This document shows positions 17,645 to 26,388 of a stretch of DNA of 64,000 nt, in pieces; within the stretch, counting starts at the first letter, position 1, and each line of letters begins with the position of its first letter. The translations under genes and the position numbers were made by a program. The notes beneath the pieces are model-generated. The model did not search any database. It saw only the letters and a program-made list of their open reading frames with translations, and was not told where the DNA came from. The stretch covers positions 124,001-188,000 of the forward strand of contig CAKRDD010000003.1 in the NCBI GenBank assembly GCA_934309345.1, in the 5' to 3' direction. The stretch is from an uncultured Mediterraneibacter sp. (GTDB lineage: Bacteria; Bacillota; Clostridia; Lachnospirales; Lachnospiraceae).

Positions 17645-18478
17645 ATGTATCGAGTCATTAAAGTTCTGAATAATAATGGGATTCTTGTATATCATGTTGA
17701 GACGGGGAAGGAGATGATCCTTCTCGGAAACGGTGTGGGATTTGGAAAGAAGCCTACAGAACAGATCGAGAAACTTCCCGGAGCCAAAGTTTATTCTCTT
17801 GTCACAAGGAGAAAGCAGGAGTCTGTTCTGAAAACAGTCAATGGAATCCGCCCGGAGTTTATTGAGGCGACAGGAAAGATCATTGAAGAAGCAGAGAAGG
17901 TGTTTCAGAAGATTAATCATGAGATGCTGCTTCCGCTGGCAGATCATATTGCGCTGGCAGCGAAGAGAGCGAAGGAGAACCGTCAGATTCCAAATCCATT
18001 TACACCGGATATCCGTGTGTTGTTTGGAGAGGAGTATCAAGTGGCCCTGAAAGGGCGGGAGATCATCCGGCGGCTGACCGGATATGAGATCTCAGAGGAT
18101 GAAGTCGGATTCATCACGCTGCATATCCATGCCGGGCTTTCAGATGAGGCAGTATCCCAGACTCTGGATACGACCAGAATCGTAAATGAAGGAATTGCGA
18201 TGATCGAACGGGAATTCGATCAGAAGCTGGAGAGCGGTTCACTTGGATGCACACGTCTGATGAGCCATATGTATTATATGATTCTGAGAACCCGTAAGGG
18301 CGAAGGGACGAATGCAGACTTTAATGATTTCATTTTTCAGAATTATCCAAGGACCGGGGAAGCGGCAAAGCGAGTGTGTGATTACATGTCCAGACAGCTG
18401 AAACAACCGGTCGCAAAAGAAGAGATCGGATTTCTTGCAATCCATATTCAGCGGGTTATTTCGCCGGATACGGTATGA
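17645..18478 (+). CDS. LicT/GlcT-type transcription antiterminator
   Basis: 277 residues: an N-terminal RNA-binding CAT domain (YRVIKVLNNNGILVYHVETGKEMILLGNGVGFGKK), then two PRD domains with conserved histidines (LADHIALAAKRA, FITLHIHAG, LMSHMYYMI, FLAIHIQRV). PTS-dependent phosphorylation of the PRDs would set its activity. It lies 48 bases after the PTS gene and its expected RNA target is in that gene's leader, so the pair forms an autonomous sugar-sensing unit. A GGGGG stretch precedes the ATG. Confidence 0.9.
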   Translation: MYRVIKVLNNNGILVYHVETGKEMILLGNGVGFGKKPTEQIEKLPGAKVYSLVTRRKQESVLKTVNGIRPEFIEATGKIIEEAEKVFQKINHEMLLPLADHIALAAKRAKENRQIPNPFTPDIRVLFGEEYQVALKGREIIRRLTGYEISEDEVGFITLHIHAGLSDEAVSQTLDTTRIVNEGIAMIEREFDQKLESGSLGCTRLMSHMYYMILRTRKGEGTNADFNDFIFQNYPRTGEAAKRVCDYMSRQLKQPVAKEEIGFLAIHIQRVISPDTV

Positions 18479-18548
18479 CCGTGTGCTCTTGAAATACTGT
18501 ATACCATGAGATATAGTAGTAGATAAGAGCGAAAGGGGAATCCGCAGA

Positions 18549-19226
18549 ATGTATAAGATTCTAATCATAGAAGATGACCTTGTGATGGCAGGGGCAATTA
18601 AAAAAGAGATGGAAGCGTGGGGAAATGAAGCACGTTATGTGGAAGATTTTGCAAAGGTTCTTGAGACATTTGCAGAGTACGGTCCGCATCTGGTGCTTTT
18701 GGATATCACGCTTCCTTTTTATAATGGATACCATTGGTGCAGTGAGATCCGTAAGATATCGAGCGTGCCGGTGATCTTTATCTCTTCCGCAGCAGATAAC
18801 ATGAATATTATCATGGCGATGAATATGGGCGGAGATGACTTTGTGGCAAAACCATTTGACTTAAGTGTACTGACAGCGAAGATTCAGGCTCTGCTGAGAA
18901 GAACATACGATCTGTCAGGAAAAGTGCCGATGTTGGAACATAGAGGAGCAATCCTGAACCTTTATGATACAACAATGACCTATAATAGAGAAAAAATTGA
19001 GTTTACAAAGAATGAATTTCGTATCTTGCAGACGTTGATGGAGAATAAAGGACGCGTGGTCAGCAGAGACACGCTGATGACAAAGCTGTGGGAGACAGAT
19101 AATTATATCGAAGAGAATACACTGACGGTCAATGTCGGAAGACTTCGGAAAAAGCTGGAAAAAGCGGGACTGGAAGGATTTATCAAGACGAAAGTCGGCG
19201 GTGGATATATCATCGAGAAGGAGTAA
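18549..19226 (+). CDS. OmpR-family response regulator (BceR type)
   Basis: 225 residues. Receiver domain with acidic pocket EDD at 8-10 and phospho-acceptor D52 in LVLLDITLPF, then a winged-helix DNA-binding domain (FTKNEFRILQTLMENKGRVVS). It begins an operon with the sensor kinase two bases downstream and the ABC pair beyond. By gene order it is the regulator of the BceAB-type transporter, binding the palindrome at 20240. GAAAGGGG before the start. Confidence 0.9.
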   Translation: MYKILIIEDDLVMAGAIKKEMEAWGNEARYVEDFAKVLETFAEYGPHLVLLDITLPFYNGYHWCSEIRKISSVPVIFISSAADNMNIIMAMNMGGDDFVAKPFDLSVLTAKIQALLRRTYDLSGKVPMLEHRGAILNLYDTTMTYNREKIEFTKNEFRILQTLMENKGRVVSRDTLMTKLWETDNYIEENTLTVNVGRLRKKLEKAGLEGFIKTKVGGGYIIEKE

Positions 19227-19228
19227 AA

Positions 19229-20212
19229 ATGTTTTTACAATATTTGAAAAAAATCCGTTTTGTACTTCTGTGGAGTTTGCTGTGTGCAGGAATCTTTTTT
19301 CTGATTTTTGTGTTGGAAGATATTAACCTGCGGGCAGCGGCTTATCCGACAGTTTTGTGTCTGGCATTTGGATTCCTTTTTCTTCTCTGTGGATATTTGC
19401 AGTATAAGAAAAACGGGCAGAAGCTGGAACATCTGCTGCAAGGAGAAGGACCTTATGAGGATTCGCTTCCAATCGCACAAGATGGGATTGAGTCAGGATA
19501 TCAGGAGCTGATCAGAAAAGAAGAACAACAGCAAAGAAAAGAACATGCCAGATGGGAGAAGTCCGGTCAGGACATGGAGGACTATTATGCAACCTGGGTG
19601 CATCAGATCAAGGCACCGATCGCTGTGATGAATGTATTACTCCAGCAGGAAGATACCGAGACGAATCAGAATCTGAAAGCCGAACTGTTCCGGGTGGAGC
19701 AGTATGTAGAGATGGCACTTGGGTATGTGCGTCTTGACAGTGGCACGAAGGATCTGGTGATCGCACAGTATCCTTTGGATGAAATTATAAGAAAATCGAT
19801 CCGTAAATATGCCGGCCAGTTTATTCGAAAGAGAATCCGTCTGATTTATGAAGGGACAGATCAGATCGTTCTGACAGATGAGAAATGGCTTTCGTTTATT
19901 ATTGAACAGTTGTTATCCAATGCAGTGAAGTATACGCTGAAAGGAACAGTGACGATCACTGTCAGCGAAGAAAAGAAACTGACGGTTACAGATACCGGAA
20001 TGGGAATTGCACCGGAAGATCTGCCTCGAATCTTTGAAAAAGGATATACGGGATATAATGGAAGAATGGAACGGAAATCAACGGGGATCGGTCTGTATCT
20101 GAGTCAGATGGCGGCAAAAAAACTGGGGCATCAGATCACGGTTGTGTCGAAGCTGGGAGAAGGCAGCAGTTTTACAATCGATCTGGCAGAGTATCCGTTG
20201 AGAGCAGAGTAA
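19229..20212 (+). CDS. Intramembrane-sensing histidine kinase (BceS type)
   Basis: 327 residues. Two N-terminal membrane helices (about 11-28 and 38-56) are separated by a very short outer loop, the mark of Bce-type kinases that sense through their ABC partner. H125 lies in YATWVHQIKAPIAVM, followed by N-box (LSNAVKYT), DTGMGIAPEDL, and FEKGYTGYNG plus STGIGLYLS ATP-lid motifs. It is expected to phosphorylate the regulator encoded just upstream when the transporter engages an antimicrobial peptide. Confidence 0.9.
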   Translation: MFLQYLKKIRFVLLWSLLCAGIFFLIFVLEDINLRAAAYPTVLCLAFGFLFLLCGYLQYKKNGQKLEHLLQGEGPYEDSLPIAQDGIESGYQELIRKEEQQQRKEHARWEKSGQDMEDYYATWVHQIKAPIAVMNVLLQQEDTETNQNLKAELFRVEQYVEMALGYVRLDSGTKDLVIAQYPLDEIIRKSIRKYAGQFIRKRIRLIYEGTDQIVLTDEKWLSFIIEQLLSNAVKYTLKGTVTITVSEEKKLTVTDTGMGIAPEDLPRIFEKGYTGYNGRMERKSTGIGLYLSQMAAKKLGHQITVVSKLGEGSSFTIDLAEYPLRAE

Positions 20213-20239
20213 ATCACTAAATCACACAGAGAAAAACAA

Positions 20240-20255
20240 GTGACAAATTTGTCAC
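20240..20255. promoter_or_regulatory. BceR-type operator with promoter
   Basis: GTGACAAATTTGTCAC is a perfect 16-bp palindrome between the kinase gene and the transporter genes; TGACA-N4-TGTCA is the usual form of BceR-like sites. A -10 box TATACT follows at 20309-20314 with no good -35, as expected for an activator-dependent promoter. A further half-site TGTCACAG lies at 20271. Confidence 0.75.
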
Positions 20256-20350
20256 ATCAGACAGCTGGAATGTCACAGAAATCAATGTCGGCATTCTGGC
20301 TGTATTGCTATACTGAGGATGTTGAAAGAAAGAAGAGGAGGTCGTAAGAA

Positions 20351-21115
20351 ATGACAGTTTTGGAAGTAGAAAATTTGAAAAAAATATACCGTCCGCGTTT
20401 TGGCGGTAATCAGGTACAGGCACTCTCTAAGGTAACATTCTCAGTAGAAGAGGGCGAATATGTAGCAATCATGGGAGAGAGTGGTTCGGGGAAGACGACA
20501 TTACTGAATATGCTGGCAGCATTGGATAAACCAACCGAAGGGGAAGTTTATCTGGATGGAAAACCGTTATCTGCAATCCGCGAGAAAGATTTGTCCAAGT
20601 TCAGGAGAGATCACCTTGGGTTTGTATTTCAGGATTTCAATCTTTTGGATACATTTAATCTAAAGGACAATATCTTACTGCCATTGGTACTGCAAGGAGT
20701 AGATTACAGGAAAATGAATGCCAGGATGATGCCAATCGTGAAAGAACTTGGAATTGCAGGACTTCTGGAGAAGTATCCGTATGAGGTGTCAGGAGGACAG
20801 AAGCAGCGTGCAGCAGTGGCGAGAGCGCTGATCACAGATCCGAGACTGATCCTGGCGGATGAGCCGACCGGGGCACTCGATTCGAAATCAACGGATGAAT
20901 TGCTCGGGGTATTTGAACGGATCAATCAGTCAGGACAGACAATCCTTATGGTAACACATTCAGTCAAAGCAGCGAGCAAGGCCGGGAGAGTGTTATTTAT
21001 TAAAGACGGAGAAGTTTTCCATCAGGTATATAAAGGCGAACAGACAGATGAACAGTTCTATCAGAATATCTCAGCGACGCTTACAATGCTTGCGACAGGT
21101 GGTGAGAGACGATGA
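20351..21115 (+). CDS. ABC transporter ATP-binding protein (BceA type)
   Basis: 254 residues with Walker A GESGSGKTTLLN, Q-loop VFQDFNLL, signature SGGQKQR, Walker B LILADEPTGALDS and the H-loop in MVTHSVKAA. The overall pattern is that of MacB/LolD/BceA ATPases. It overlaps the permease by four bases. Together they probably detach or detoxify cell-wall-active peptides such as bacitracin or lantibiotics; the ligand is not predictable. Confidence 0.93.
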   Translation: MTVLEVENLKKIYRPRFGGNQVQALSKVTFSVEEGEYVAIMGESGSGKTTLLNMLAALDKPTEGEVYLDGKPLSAIREKDLSKFRRDHLGFVFQDFNLLDTFNLKDNILLPLVLQGVDYRKMNARMMPIVKELGIAGLLEKYPYEVSGGQKQRAAVARALITDPRLILADEPTGALDSKSTDELLGVFERINQSGQTILMVTHSVKAASKAGRVLFIKDGEVFHQVYKGEQTDEQFYQNISATLTMLATGGERR

Positions 21116-23169
21116 AAAATGGACTTTATCTGAAACTTTCCGTCAATGGAATTAAGAAAAATAAAAAGCTGTATCTTCCGTATCTGATCACATGTATCTG
21201 TATGGTGATGATGTTTTATCTGATCGATTATCTTGCAGTGAGCCCGCAGTTTGCCAAGATCAAAGGTGGAGATACCATGCAGATGATCCTCGGATTTGGT
21301 TCCGGTGTGATCGCAATCTTTTCTCTGATTCTTCTGTATTACACGAATTCATTTCTGATCCGCAGACGACAGAGAGAGTTTGGGTTGTATCACATTCTTG
21401 GAATGGGGAAAATCGACCTTGTAAAAATCATGGTTTTTGAGAATCTGCTCATCAGTGTTGTGACGATTGCAGGAGGAATCGTGGGAGGAATCCTGTTTTC
21501 GAAATTAGGGGAACTTCTGGCAGCGAAGATCCTTGGAAGTAATGCCGGACTTTCTATGAAGATCAGTGTTCCGGCACTTGTGGCTACAGCTTTGTTATTC
21601 CTGGCCATTTTTGCATTGATCATGCTTCGGATGATCGTGTCTGTCTATCGGTTAAAACCTGTAGAACTTTTAAGAAGTGAAAAGACAGGAGAGAAACCTC
21701 CGAAGGCAAACTGGATCTTTGCAGTAATCGGGTTGCTTCTGCTTGGTGTGGCTTATTATTTATCTCTGACAATCAAAGATCCACTTGCAGCGATGGTATG
21801 GTTTATGGTAGCTGTCGTGCTGGTAATCCTTGCAACGTATCTGTTGTTTATTGCCGGCTCGGTTGCATTTTGTAAAATGATGCAGAAAAAGAAAGGATAT
21901 TATTATAAAACAAATCATTTTATTTCGATTTCATCCATGATTTACCGTATGAAACGAAACGGAGCAGGATTAGCCTCTATCTGTATTCTTTCCACAATGG
22001 TCCTGGTTATGGTATCTTCTACAACCAGCCTGTATCTGAGTATGGAACATGGCCTGAATCTGCGTTATCCGAAATCTGTCCAGATTGAGATGTATACGAA
22101 CCCGGAGCAGACGGAAGAAATGAAAGAGACTCAGAATGGACAGATTGTAGATCTTGTACAGAATGTTTTGAAAGAGCATAACCAGACCGCGGAGAATCCG
22201 GAAAATTACCGGATGCTTACAGTCAGTGGAATTGCTTCAAAAAATGAAATCTATTTTAATCCGGAGAATGCTCCTGGAGTCAATGGAGTGAATACATTTG
22301 ATCATTTAAAAATGATCTATGCTCTGCCTATGGAGGAGTATAATAGGATCATGGGGACGAATCTGGAGCTTGCTTCCGGGGAAGCGTATCTGTATACGAA
22401 AGATTCCGATTTCGCTTATGATCAGATCATGGTGGAGAATTCCGGGACATGGAGTATTAAAGGATATTTGGATAAAATGATTTCAAATGGAAATGATGTG
22501 TCAAATATGAACAGCAGTCTCTATCTGGTGGTTCCCGGACTGGAAGATATAAAGGCTTTGGAAGAAGGAAATGTTTCTGGTTCTTATGAAAAATGGTACT
22601 ACAATTTTGATCTGTCCTGTGGAGACGAAGAGCAGATTAAAATTCAAAATGAGATTGAGGAAAAAATTAATGCATTGGCTGAACAGGAATCAGATAGCAT
22701 ATTTTTTGGAGTTTCTACAGACAGCAGAGCCGCATCAAGAGCTGATTACCAGGCTTTGTACGGCGGTCTGTTCTTTCTTGGAATCCTTCTTGGAGTTGTA
22801 TTCATTCTTGGAATGGTATTGATCATTTATTATAAACAGATCACAGAAGGCTATGAGGATCAGGACAGGTTCCAGATTCTGATGAAAGTAGGAATGACGC
22901 CAAAAGAAGTGCGCCAGACAATCAATTCCCAGGTGATGACAGTATTCTTCCTGCCTCTTGTGGTTGCCGGAATTCACACAGCATTTGCATTTCCAATGAT
23001 AGAAAAAATGGTGCAGCTGCTTGCTTTTACCGACAGAAAATTCCTGATTCTGGTGACCGTGTGCTCCTATCTGGTATTTGCATTATTTTATATCATCGTG
23101 TATCTGTTGACTTCGAAACAGTATTATAAAATTGTTAGTGGAAAACAGGAAGAAAGTCTTTTTTCTTAA
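21112..23169 (+). CDS. FtsX-type ABC permease (BceB type)
   Basis: 685 residues with ten predicted helices. Helices near 18-40, 55-80 and 100-185 are followed by more around 200-260; a large extracytosolic domain of about 220 residues lies between helices VII and VIII (about 315-545); the last three helices end the protein. This layout is diagnostic for BceB, where the large outer loop recognises the peptide-lipid complex. The chromosomal pairing with a short-loop kinase supports a sensing and resistance unit. Confidence 0.92.
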   Translation: MKNGLYLKLSVNGIKKNKKLYLPYLITCICMVMMFYLIDYLAVSPQFAKIKGGDTMQMILGFGSGVIAIFSLILLYYTNSFLIRRRQREFGLYHILGMGKIDLVKIMVFENLLISVVTIAGGIVGGILFSKLGELLAAKILGSNAGLSMKISVPALVATALLFLAIFALIMLRMIVSVYRLKPVELLRSEKTGEKPPKANWIFAVIGLLLLGVAYYLSLTIKDPLAAMVWFMVAVVLVILATYLLFIAGSVAFCKMMQKKKGYYYKTNHFISISSMIYRMKRNGAGLASICILSTMVLVMVSSTTSLYLSMEHGLNLRYPKSVQIEMYTNPEQTEEMKETQNGQIVDLVQNVLKEHNQTAENPENYRMLTVSGIASKNEIYFNPENAPGVNGVNTFDHLKMIYALPMEEYNRIMGTNLELASGEAYLYTKDSDFAYDQIMVENSGTWSIKGYLDKMISNGNDVSNMNSSLYLVVPGLEDIKALEEGNVSGSYEKWYYNFDLSCGDEEQIKIQNEIEEKINALAEQESDSIFFGVSTDSRAASRADYQALYGGLFFLGILLGVVFILGMVLIIYYKQITEGYEDQDRFQILMKVGMTPKEVRQTINSQVMTVFFLPLVVAGIHTAFAFPMIEKMVQLLAFTDRKFLILVTVCSYLVFALFYIIVYLLTSKQYYKIVSGKQEESLFS

Positions 23170-23216
23170 TTCAAAGAGTGATAGAATAGAATTATCAGAA
23201 AAAGGAGGACTTGCTT

Positions 23217-23846
23217 ATGATGAATCATACAATTATTACAATTGGAAGACAGTTTGGAAGTGGCGGTCATGAAGTGGGAAACAGACTGGCAGAAAGACTG
23301 AACATTCCTCTTTACGATCATAATCTGATTCGAATGGCAGCAAGAGATCTTGGAATTTCGAACGAAGAAGCCGGAAGAGTAGATGAGATGAGACTGGGAA
23401 ATGTGTTATCAAGCTATTATATTGGAATGGGCGATTACACAACATTTATGCTTAGTCCTGAGGCCGAGAAGCCATTGAGTGATAAAATTTTCGAGACACA
23501 GTCAGCAATCATCCGCAAGCTGGCAGAACGCGGACCAGGAATCTTCGTAGGACGCTGTGCAGATTATGTTCTCGGTGATTATTCAAATGTTGTGAATACA
23601 TTTATCTATGCTTACAAAGATGACAGAATCAACCGAATCATGGATATCTACAAGCTTTCCGAGAAAGAGGCTGTGGATAAGATCAAGAAGATTGACAGAG
23701 AAAGACGTCTGTATTACGAGGGCAGGACAGACCGTAAATGGGGAAGTATTGATGCGAATGCAATCCTGCTGAATACAAGTCTTCTTGGAATTGATGGTGC
23801 GGTAGATGCACTTGAGGCGATTTATCATAAGTGGGAAAAGAGATAA
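23217..23846 (+). CDS. Cytidylate kinase-like family protein
   Basis: About 209 residues; ATG at 23217 is eight bases after AAAGGAGG, so the TTG at 23211 was not used. IITIGRQFGSGGHEVG is a P-loop related to Cmk; LYDHNLI and IFVGRCADYVL are family motifs. It is shorter and more divergent than true Cmk, and such proteins are common paralogues in Clostridia with unknown substrate. It could phosphorylate a nucleoside monophosphate. It follows the BceB gene but has its own spacing. Confidence 0.8.
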   Translation: MMNHTIITIGRQFGSGGHEVGNRLAERLNIPLYDHNLIRMAARDLGISNEEAGRVDEMRLGNVLSSYYIGMGDYTTFMLSPEAEKPLSDKIFETQSAIIRKLAERGPGIFVGRCADYVLGDYSNVVNTFIYAYKDDRINRIMDIYKLSEKEAVDKIKKIDRERRLYYEGRTDRKWGSIDANAILLNTSLLGIDGAVDALEAIYHKWEKR

Positions 23847-23884
23847 CAGAATAAGTAGAAAAGAAATGAAATAATTAACAAAAG

Positions 23885-23947
23885 AGAGAGCTGTCGCTTG
23901 GGGATGATAAACCGTGATATGATAAATCGCGAAGCGGCAGCTCTCTT
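23885..23947 (-). terminator. Long hairpin acting as leftward terminator
   Basis: A 15-bp stem pairs 23885-23899 with 23932-23946. The run of A on its left (T on the minus strand) means it terminates leftward transcription, supporting a minus-strand transcript from the small ORF at 23977-24138. It also faces the end of the cytidylate kinase-like gene. Confidence 0.55.
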
Positions 23948-23976
23948 CAATGCGTTAGAGAGAGTTGTTTCCCCTT

Positions 23977-24138
23977 TTATACATATAGCTCTGAATATAC
24001 TTCATCCATTTTTTCTAAACTACTTTCAAATGTTTGAATGATACTTGTCTGTTTAATATTTTGAATCCCCACATATGATCCGATTATAAGAACAATTGCT
24101 GCTATAATAGCTGTTCCTATTCTTATTCTTTTTTGCAT
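23977..24138 (-). CDS. Small single-pass membrane protein, doubtful
   Basis: 53 residues from an internal ATG: a basic start (MQKRIRIG), one hydrophobic helix (TAIIAAIVLIIGSYVG) and a polar tail with a possible short amphipathic stretch. No ribosome site is visible before this ATG or the upstream one at 24177, so it may be a decayed gene. The leftward terminator just downstream is the main support. I do not recognise it. Confidence 0.35.
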   Translation of the reverse strand: MQKRIRIGTAIIAAIVLIIGSYVGIQNIKQTSIIQTFESSLEKMDEVYSELYV

Positions 24139-24241
24139 AAATAAAGGTGCGACACAAAAACATTGAATATTGTACATAAATATGTTATCCTATTTCAAAG
24201 CATATTTTCTAAAACATCTAAATTCATATAAAGGTTTCATT

Positions 24242-24314
24242 ACAGGTAGAACGTACCTGTCAAATCAGAAAATTCATGCTTTTAAAATCCATTTTTAAGC
24301 AGAGGTTTTCTGAT
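24242..24314 (+). promoter_or_regulatory. Two hairpins in the leader of the nuclease-like gene
   Basis: ACAGGTA-GAACG-TACCTGT (24242-24260) is a perfect 7-bp stem. Right after it ATCAGAAAA (24264-24272) pairs with TTTTCTGAT (24306-24314), enclosing an inner GCTTTTAA/TTTAAGC hairpin. No T run follows either. They may be RNA structures or ends of a repeat. Confidence 0.4.
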
Positions 24315-24358
24315 GAAGAGAGAACTTCTGTGAAAAATCACATAAGGAGGTCTCTTAA

Positions 24359-25252
24359 ATGAAACAAAAGAGAAAGCAATTGCCGGAAAAACAACAGCCG
24401 GCAGATGGAAAACTGCTTCAGTGGCATCCTGCATTTTATGCAGACTTGCAGATTGAATTCAGGGAAGAAACGGAAAAATTAAAGTTTGAGCGGGAGTATC
24501 TATTAAGTTCAAAGCCAATGGCAATTGACGTGTTGATCATTAAAAAGAAGAATGCGGAGCCGATCCGTAAAAATATTGGGAAAATATTCCGTAAGTATAA
24601 TATCATCGAATATAAATCACCATCCGACGCACTTTCCGTGGACGATTTCTATAAGGTATATGGATATACGAATTTTTATAAGGCAGATACAGGAAAGGTA
24701 AATGAAATCCCAATCCAGGAGCTGACAATTACCTTAGTGTCAAAACGATATCCAAGAGAACTGATCCGACATTTGAAAGAAGTACGTCACTACACTATTG
24801 ATAATCCGGAAGAAGGGATTTATTATGTAATTGGAGATATCTTACCGATTCAGATTCTTGTAACGAATCGGTTGTCACCGGAGAAAAATCTCTGGTTATA
24901 TAGTTTGACAGATACTCTGGAAGACATGTCTGTTACCAGACAGCTTTTAGAGGATTATAAAAAGAACAAAGAAGATCAGCTGTATCAGGCTGTTATGGAG
25001 ATCATAGTAAAAGCAAATGAGAATCGGCTAAAGGAGGGGAAACGAGATATGTGTAATGCTTTATTAGAATTAATGAAAGATGAATTGGATGAAAAACGAG
25101 AAGAAGGGATAAGAGAAGGGGAATCTCTTGGCGAAAGCAGAATCAATCAGCTGAATCTTAAATTATCCGAACTTAGCAGAAGTGATGAGATTCTCAAGGC
25201 AGCAGTGGACAGGGAATATCAGAAGAAGTTATTAAAAGAGTTTGGACTTTAG
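24359..25252 (+). CDS. PD-(D/E)XK nuclease-like protein of unknown function
   Basis: 297 residues, soluble, after a clear AAGGAGG. Around residues 55-90, MAIDVLIIKKK and IIEYKSPSD give the D...(E)xK pattern of PD-(D/E)XK nucleases, and the following FYKVYGYTNFYKAD is common in this family. The last 60 residues are charged and helical (DEKREEGIREGESLGESR), like the tails of Rpn-type recombination-promoting nucleases. Proteins of this shape are present as multiple paralogues in many gut Clostridia. It may be a defence or mobile-element nuclease. It is monocistronic and ends at a strong terminator. Confidence 0.6.
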   Translation: MKQKRKQLPEKQQPADGKLLQWHPAFYADLQIEFREETEKLKFEREYLLSSKPMAIDVLIIKKKNAEPIRKNIGKIFRKYNIIEYKSPSDALSVDDFYKVYGYTNFYKADTGKVNEIPIQELTITLVSKRYPRELIRHLKEVRHYTIDNPEEGIYYVIGDILPIQILVTNRLSPEKNLWLYSLTDTLEDMSVTRQLLEDYKKNKEDQLYQAVMEIIVKANENRLKEGKRDMCNALLELMKDELDEKREEGIREGESLGESRINQLNLKLSELSRSDEILKAAVDREYQKKLLKEFGL

Positions 25253-25279
25253 AAACAACGAGCTTGTCATTCTTCTCCA

Positions 25280-25313
25280 GGAGGGCGTTGCCAAGTGCAA
25301 CGCCCTCCTTTTC
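25280..25313 (+). terminator. Terminator after nuclease-like gene
   Basis: GGAGGGCGTTG (25280-25290) pairs perfectly with CAACGCCCTCC (25298-25308), followed by TTTTC. Confidence 0.92.
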
Positions 25314-25369
25314 TGCTGTTTTCATACTACAAACGGTTCCGTCACAAAGGAGTTTTTGCAGTTTTTACT

Positions 25370-25816
25370 TTATTTCATCATACCAGCAAGAATCTGATTG
25401 ACTTCTTTACCGTCAGCCTTGCCTTTTACTTTTGGCATGAGTTCTTTCATGATTTTACCTTTATCCTTTGCTGTAGGAGTATCGATACCAAGATCTGCAA
25501 GAACGGATGTGATCACTGCTTTAATTTCATCTTCGTCCATCATCTTAGGTGCATATTCTTCAAGAACAGCAAGGCGCTTCTGAGCTTCTTCAATCAAGTC
25601 TGTGCGATCTTCCGGTGTCATATCAATTGTTTCTTTTAACTGTTTGATTTCTTTTAAGATTACCTGTCCTTCTTCCTCTTCCGTCAGGTCGGCACGTTTG
25701 TCGATAGCTTTATTCTTCAGAGAGGAGAGCAGAAAGGAAAGTGCGGCTTTTCGTTCTTTGTCTCCTGCCTTCATTGCAGCGACCATAGCGCTTCTGATTT
25801 CATCAATTTTGCTCAT
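25370..25816 (-). CDS. yqeY: GatB/YqeY domain protein
   Basis: 148 residues, the normal size of YqeY. The helical sequence KIDEIRSAMVAAMKAGDKERKAALSFL (split here as the opening third), VILKEIKQLKETID and KGKIMKELMPKVKGKADGKEVNQIL is characteristic; it equals the C-terminal tRNA-binding domain of GatB. The cellular role of free YqeY is not settled. AGGAGG lies seven bases before the ATG on this strand. It is convergent with the nuclease-like gene. Confidence 0.92.
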   Translation of the reverse strand: MSKIDEIRSAMVAAMKAGDKERKAALSFLLSSLKNKAIDKRADLTEEEEGQVILKEIKQLKETIDMTPEDRTDLIEEAQKRLAVLEEYAPKMMDEDEIKAVITSVLADLGIDTPTAKDKGKIMKELMPKVKGKADGKEVNQILAGMMK

Positions 25817-25918
25817 TTTAGAGTCCTCCTTATGATTTAATATGCTTGAAACAATTCTATGAAAAGAGCGGATTGCTCTTGATTCATAAGATAAATTTTA
25901 GCAGATGATGATTTATAT

Positions 25919-25941
25919 TGCAAGAGTGCACTCTGTTTTGT
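25919..25941. repeat. 23-bp direct repeat with palindromic core, copy 1
   Basis: Identical to 26152-26174; contains the perfect palindrome AGAGTGCACTCT followed by GTTTTGT. The copies are 233 bases apart. Confidence 0.8.
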
Positions 25942-26151
25942 AAACAGTGTGAGTTGTAACCAATAGAGCGCCGTAAAATGGTTTGAAATTCTAAAATGTG
26001 ATTTAGGTCAATGAATAAGGAGTAAAGATGACTTAAATTTGAAAAAAGCTATTAGAGTCAATGCATGTCCAGTGGAATAGTGACTGGAATTCAAAAACCA
26101 AAATCTGAGTCAATACATGCCCAATATAATGAAATAAACAATTCTAAAGAA

Positions 26152-26174
26152 TGCAAGAGTGCACTCTGTTTTGT
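26152..26174. repeat. 23-bp direct repeat with palindromic core, copy 2
   Basis: Exact match to 25919-25941, about 70 bases upstream of the amtB promoter. Could be a dimeric regulator's site or the scar of a duplication. Confidence 0.8.
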
Positions 26175-26243
26175 GAAAATATATGAAAGAAATGCATGAA
26201 AAGTATAAAAAATCAGAAAATTCACGAAAAGTAAAAATATAGG

Positions 26244-26272
26244 TTGACAACATGAGACTCAGGGAGTAAACT
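26244..26272 (+). promoter_or_regulatory. Promoter of amtB leader
   Basis: TTGACA (26244-26249), 17-base spacer, TAAACT (26267-26272). Transcription should begin near 26279, only about ten bases before the first terminator hairpin. Confidence 0.65.
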
Positions 26273-26286
26273 ACGTGACATAAAAG

Positions 26287-26330
26287 CAAAGGCGCTTTGA
26301 GAAACAGATCTCAGAGTGCCTTTTTCTTTT
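26287..26330 (+). terminator. First terminator in the amtB leader
   Basis: A stem of about 15 pairs (AAAGGCG and CTTTGAGA on the left; TCTCAGAG and TGCCTTT on the right) with a six-base loop, followed by TTTTTCTTTT. It directly follows the promoter, so constitutive transcripts would be about 50 bases long unless antitermination occurs. Confidence 0.85.
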
Positions 26331-26388
26331 AATAAAATATGGTACCTATAGATTTGCCGCGAATAGCAGCAGGTCTCAATGACACAAA

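Larger units (their letters stand above)
25817..26243. other. Repeat-rich spacer between yqeY and the amtB leader
   Basis: No gene was found. It contains two copies of a 23-base repeat (25919-25941 and 26152-26174) and two looser copies of AGTCAATRCATGYCCA (around 26056 and 26109). yqeY's promoter must lie at its left edge. Confidence 0.6.

Noticed and set aside
16904..18040. 378-residue minus-strand open frame
   Set aside because: It lies opposite the PTS and antiterminator genes, is Cys/Phe/Leu-rich and motif-free, and has no ribosome site; a shadow of real genes.
25919..26174. CRISPR-like direct repeats
   Set aside because: Only two copies 233 bases apart; no cas genes.
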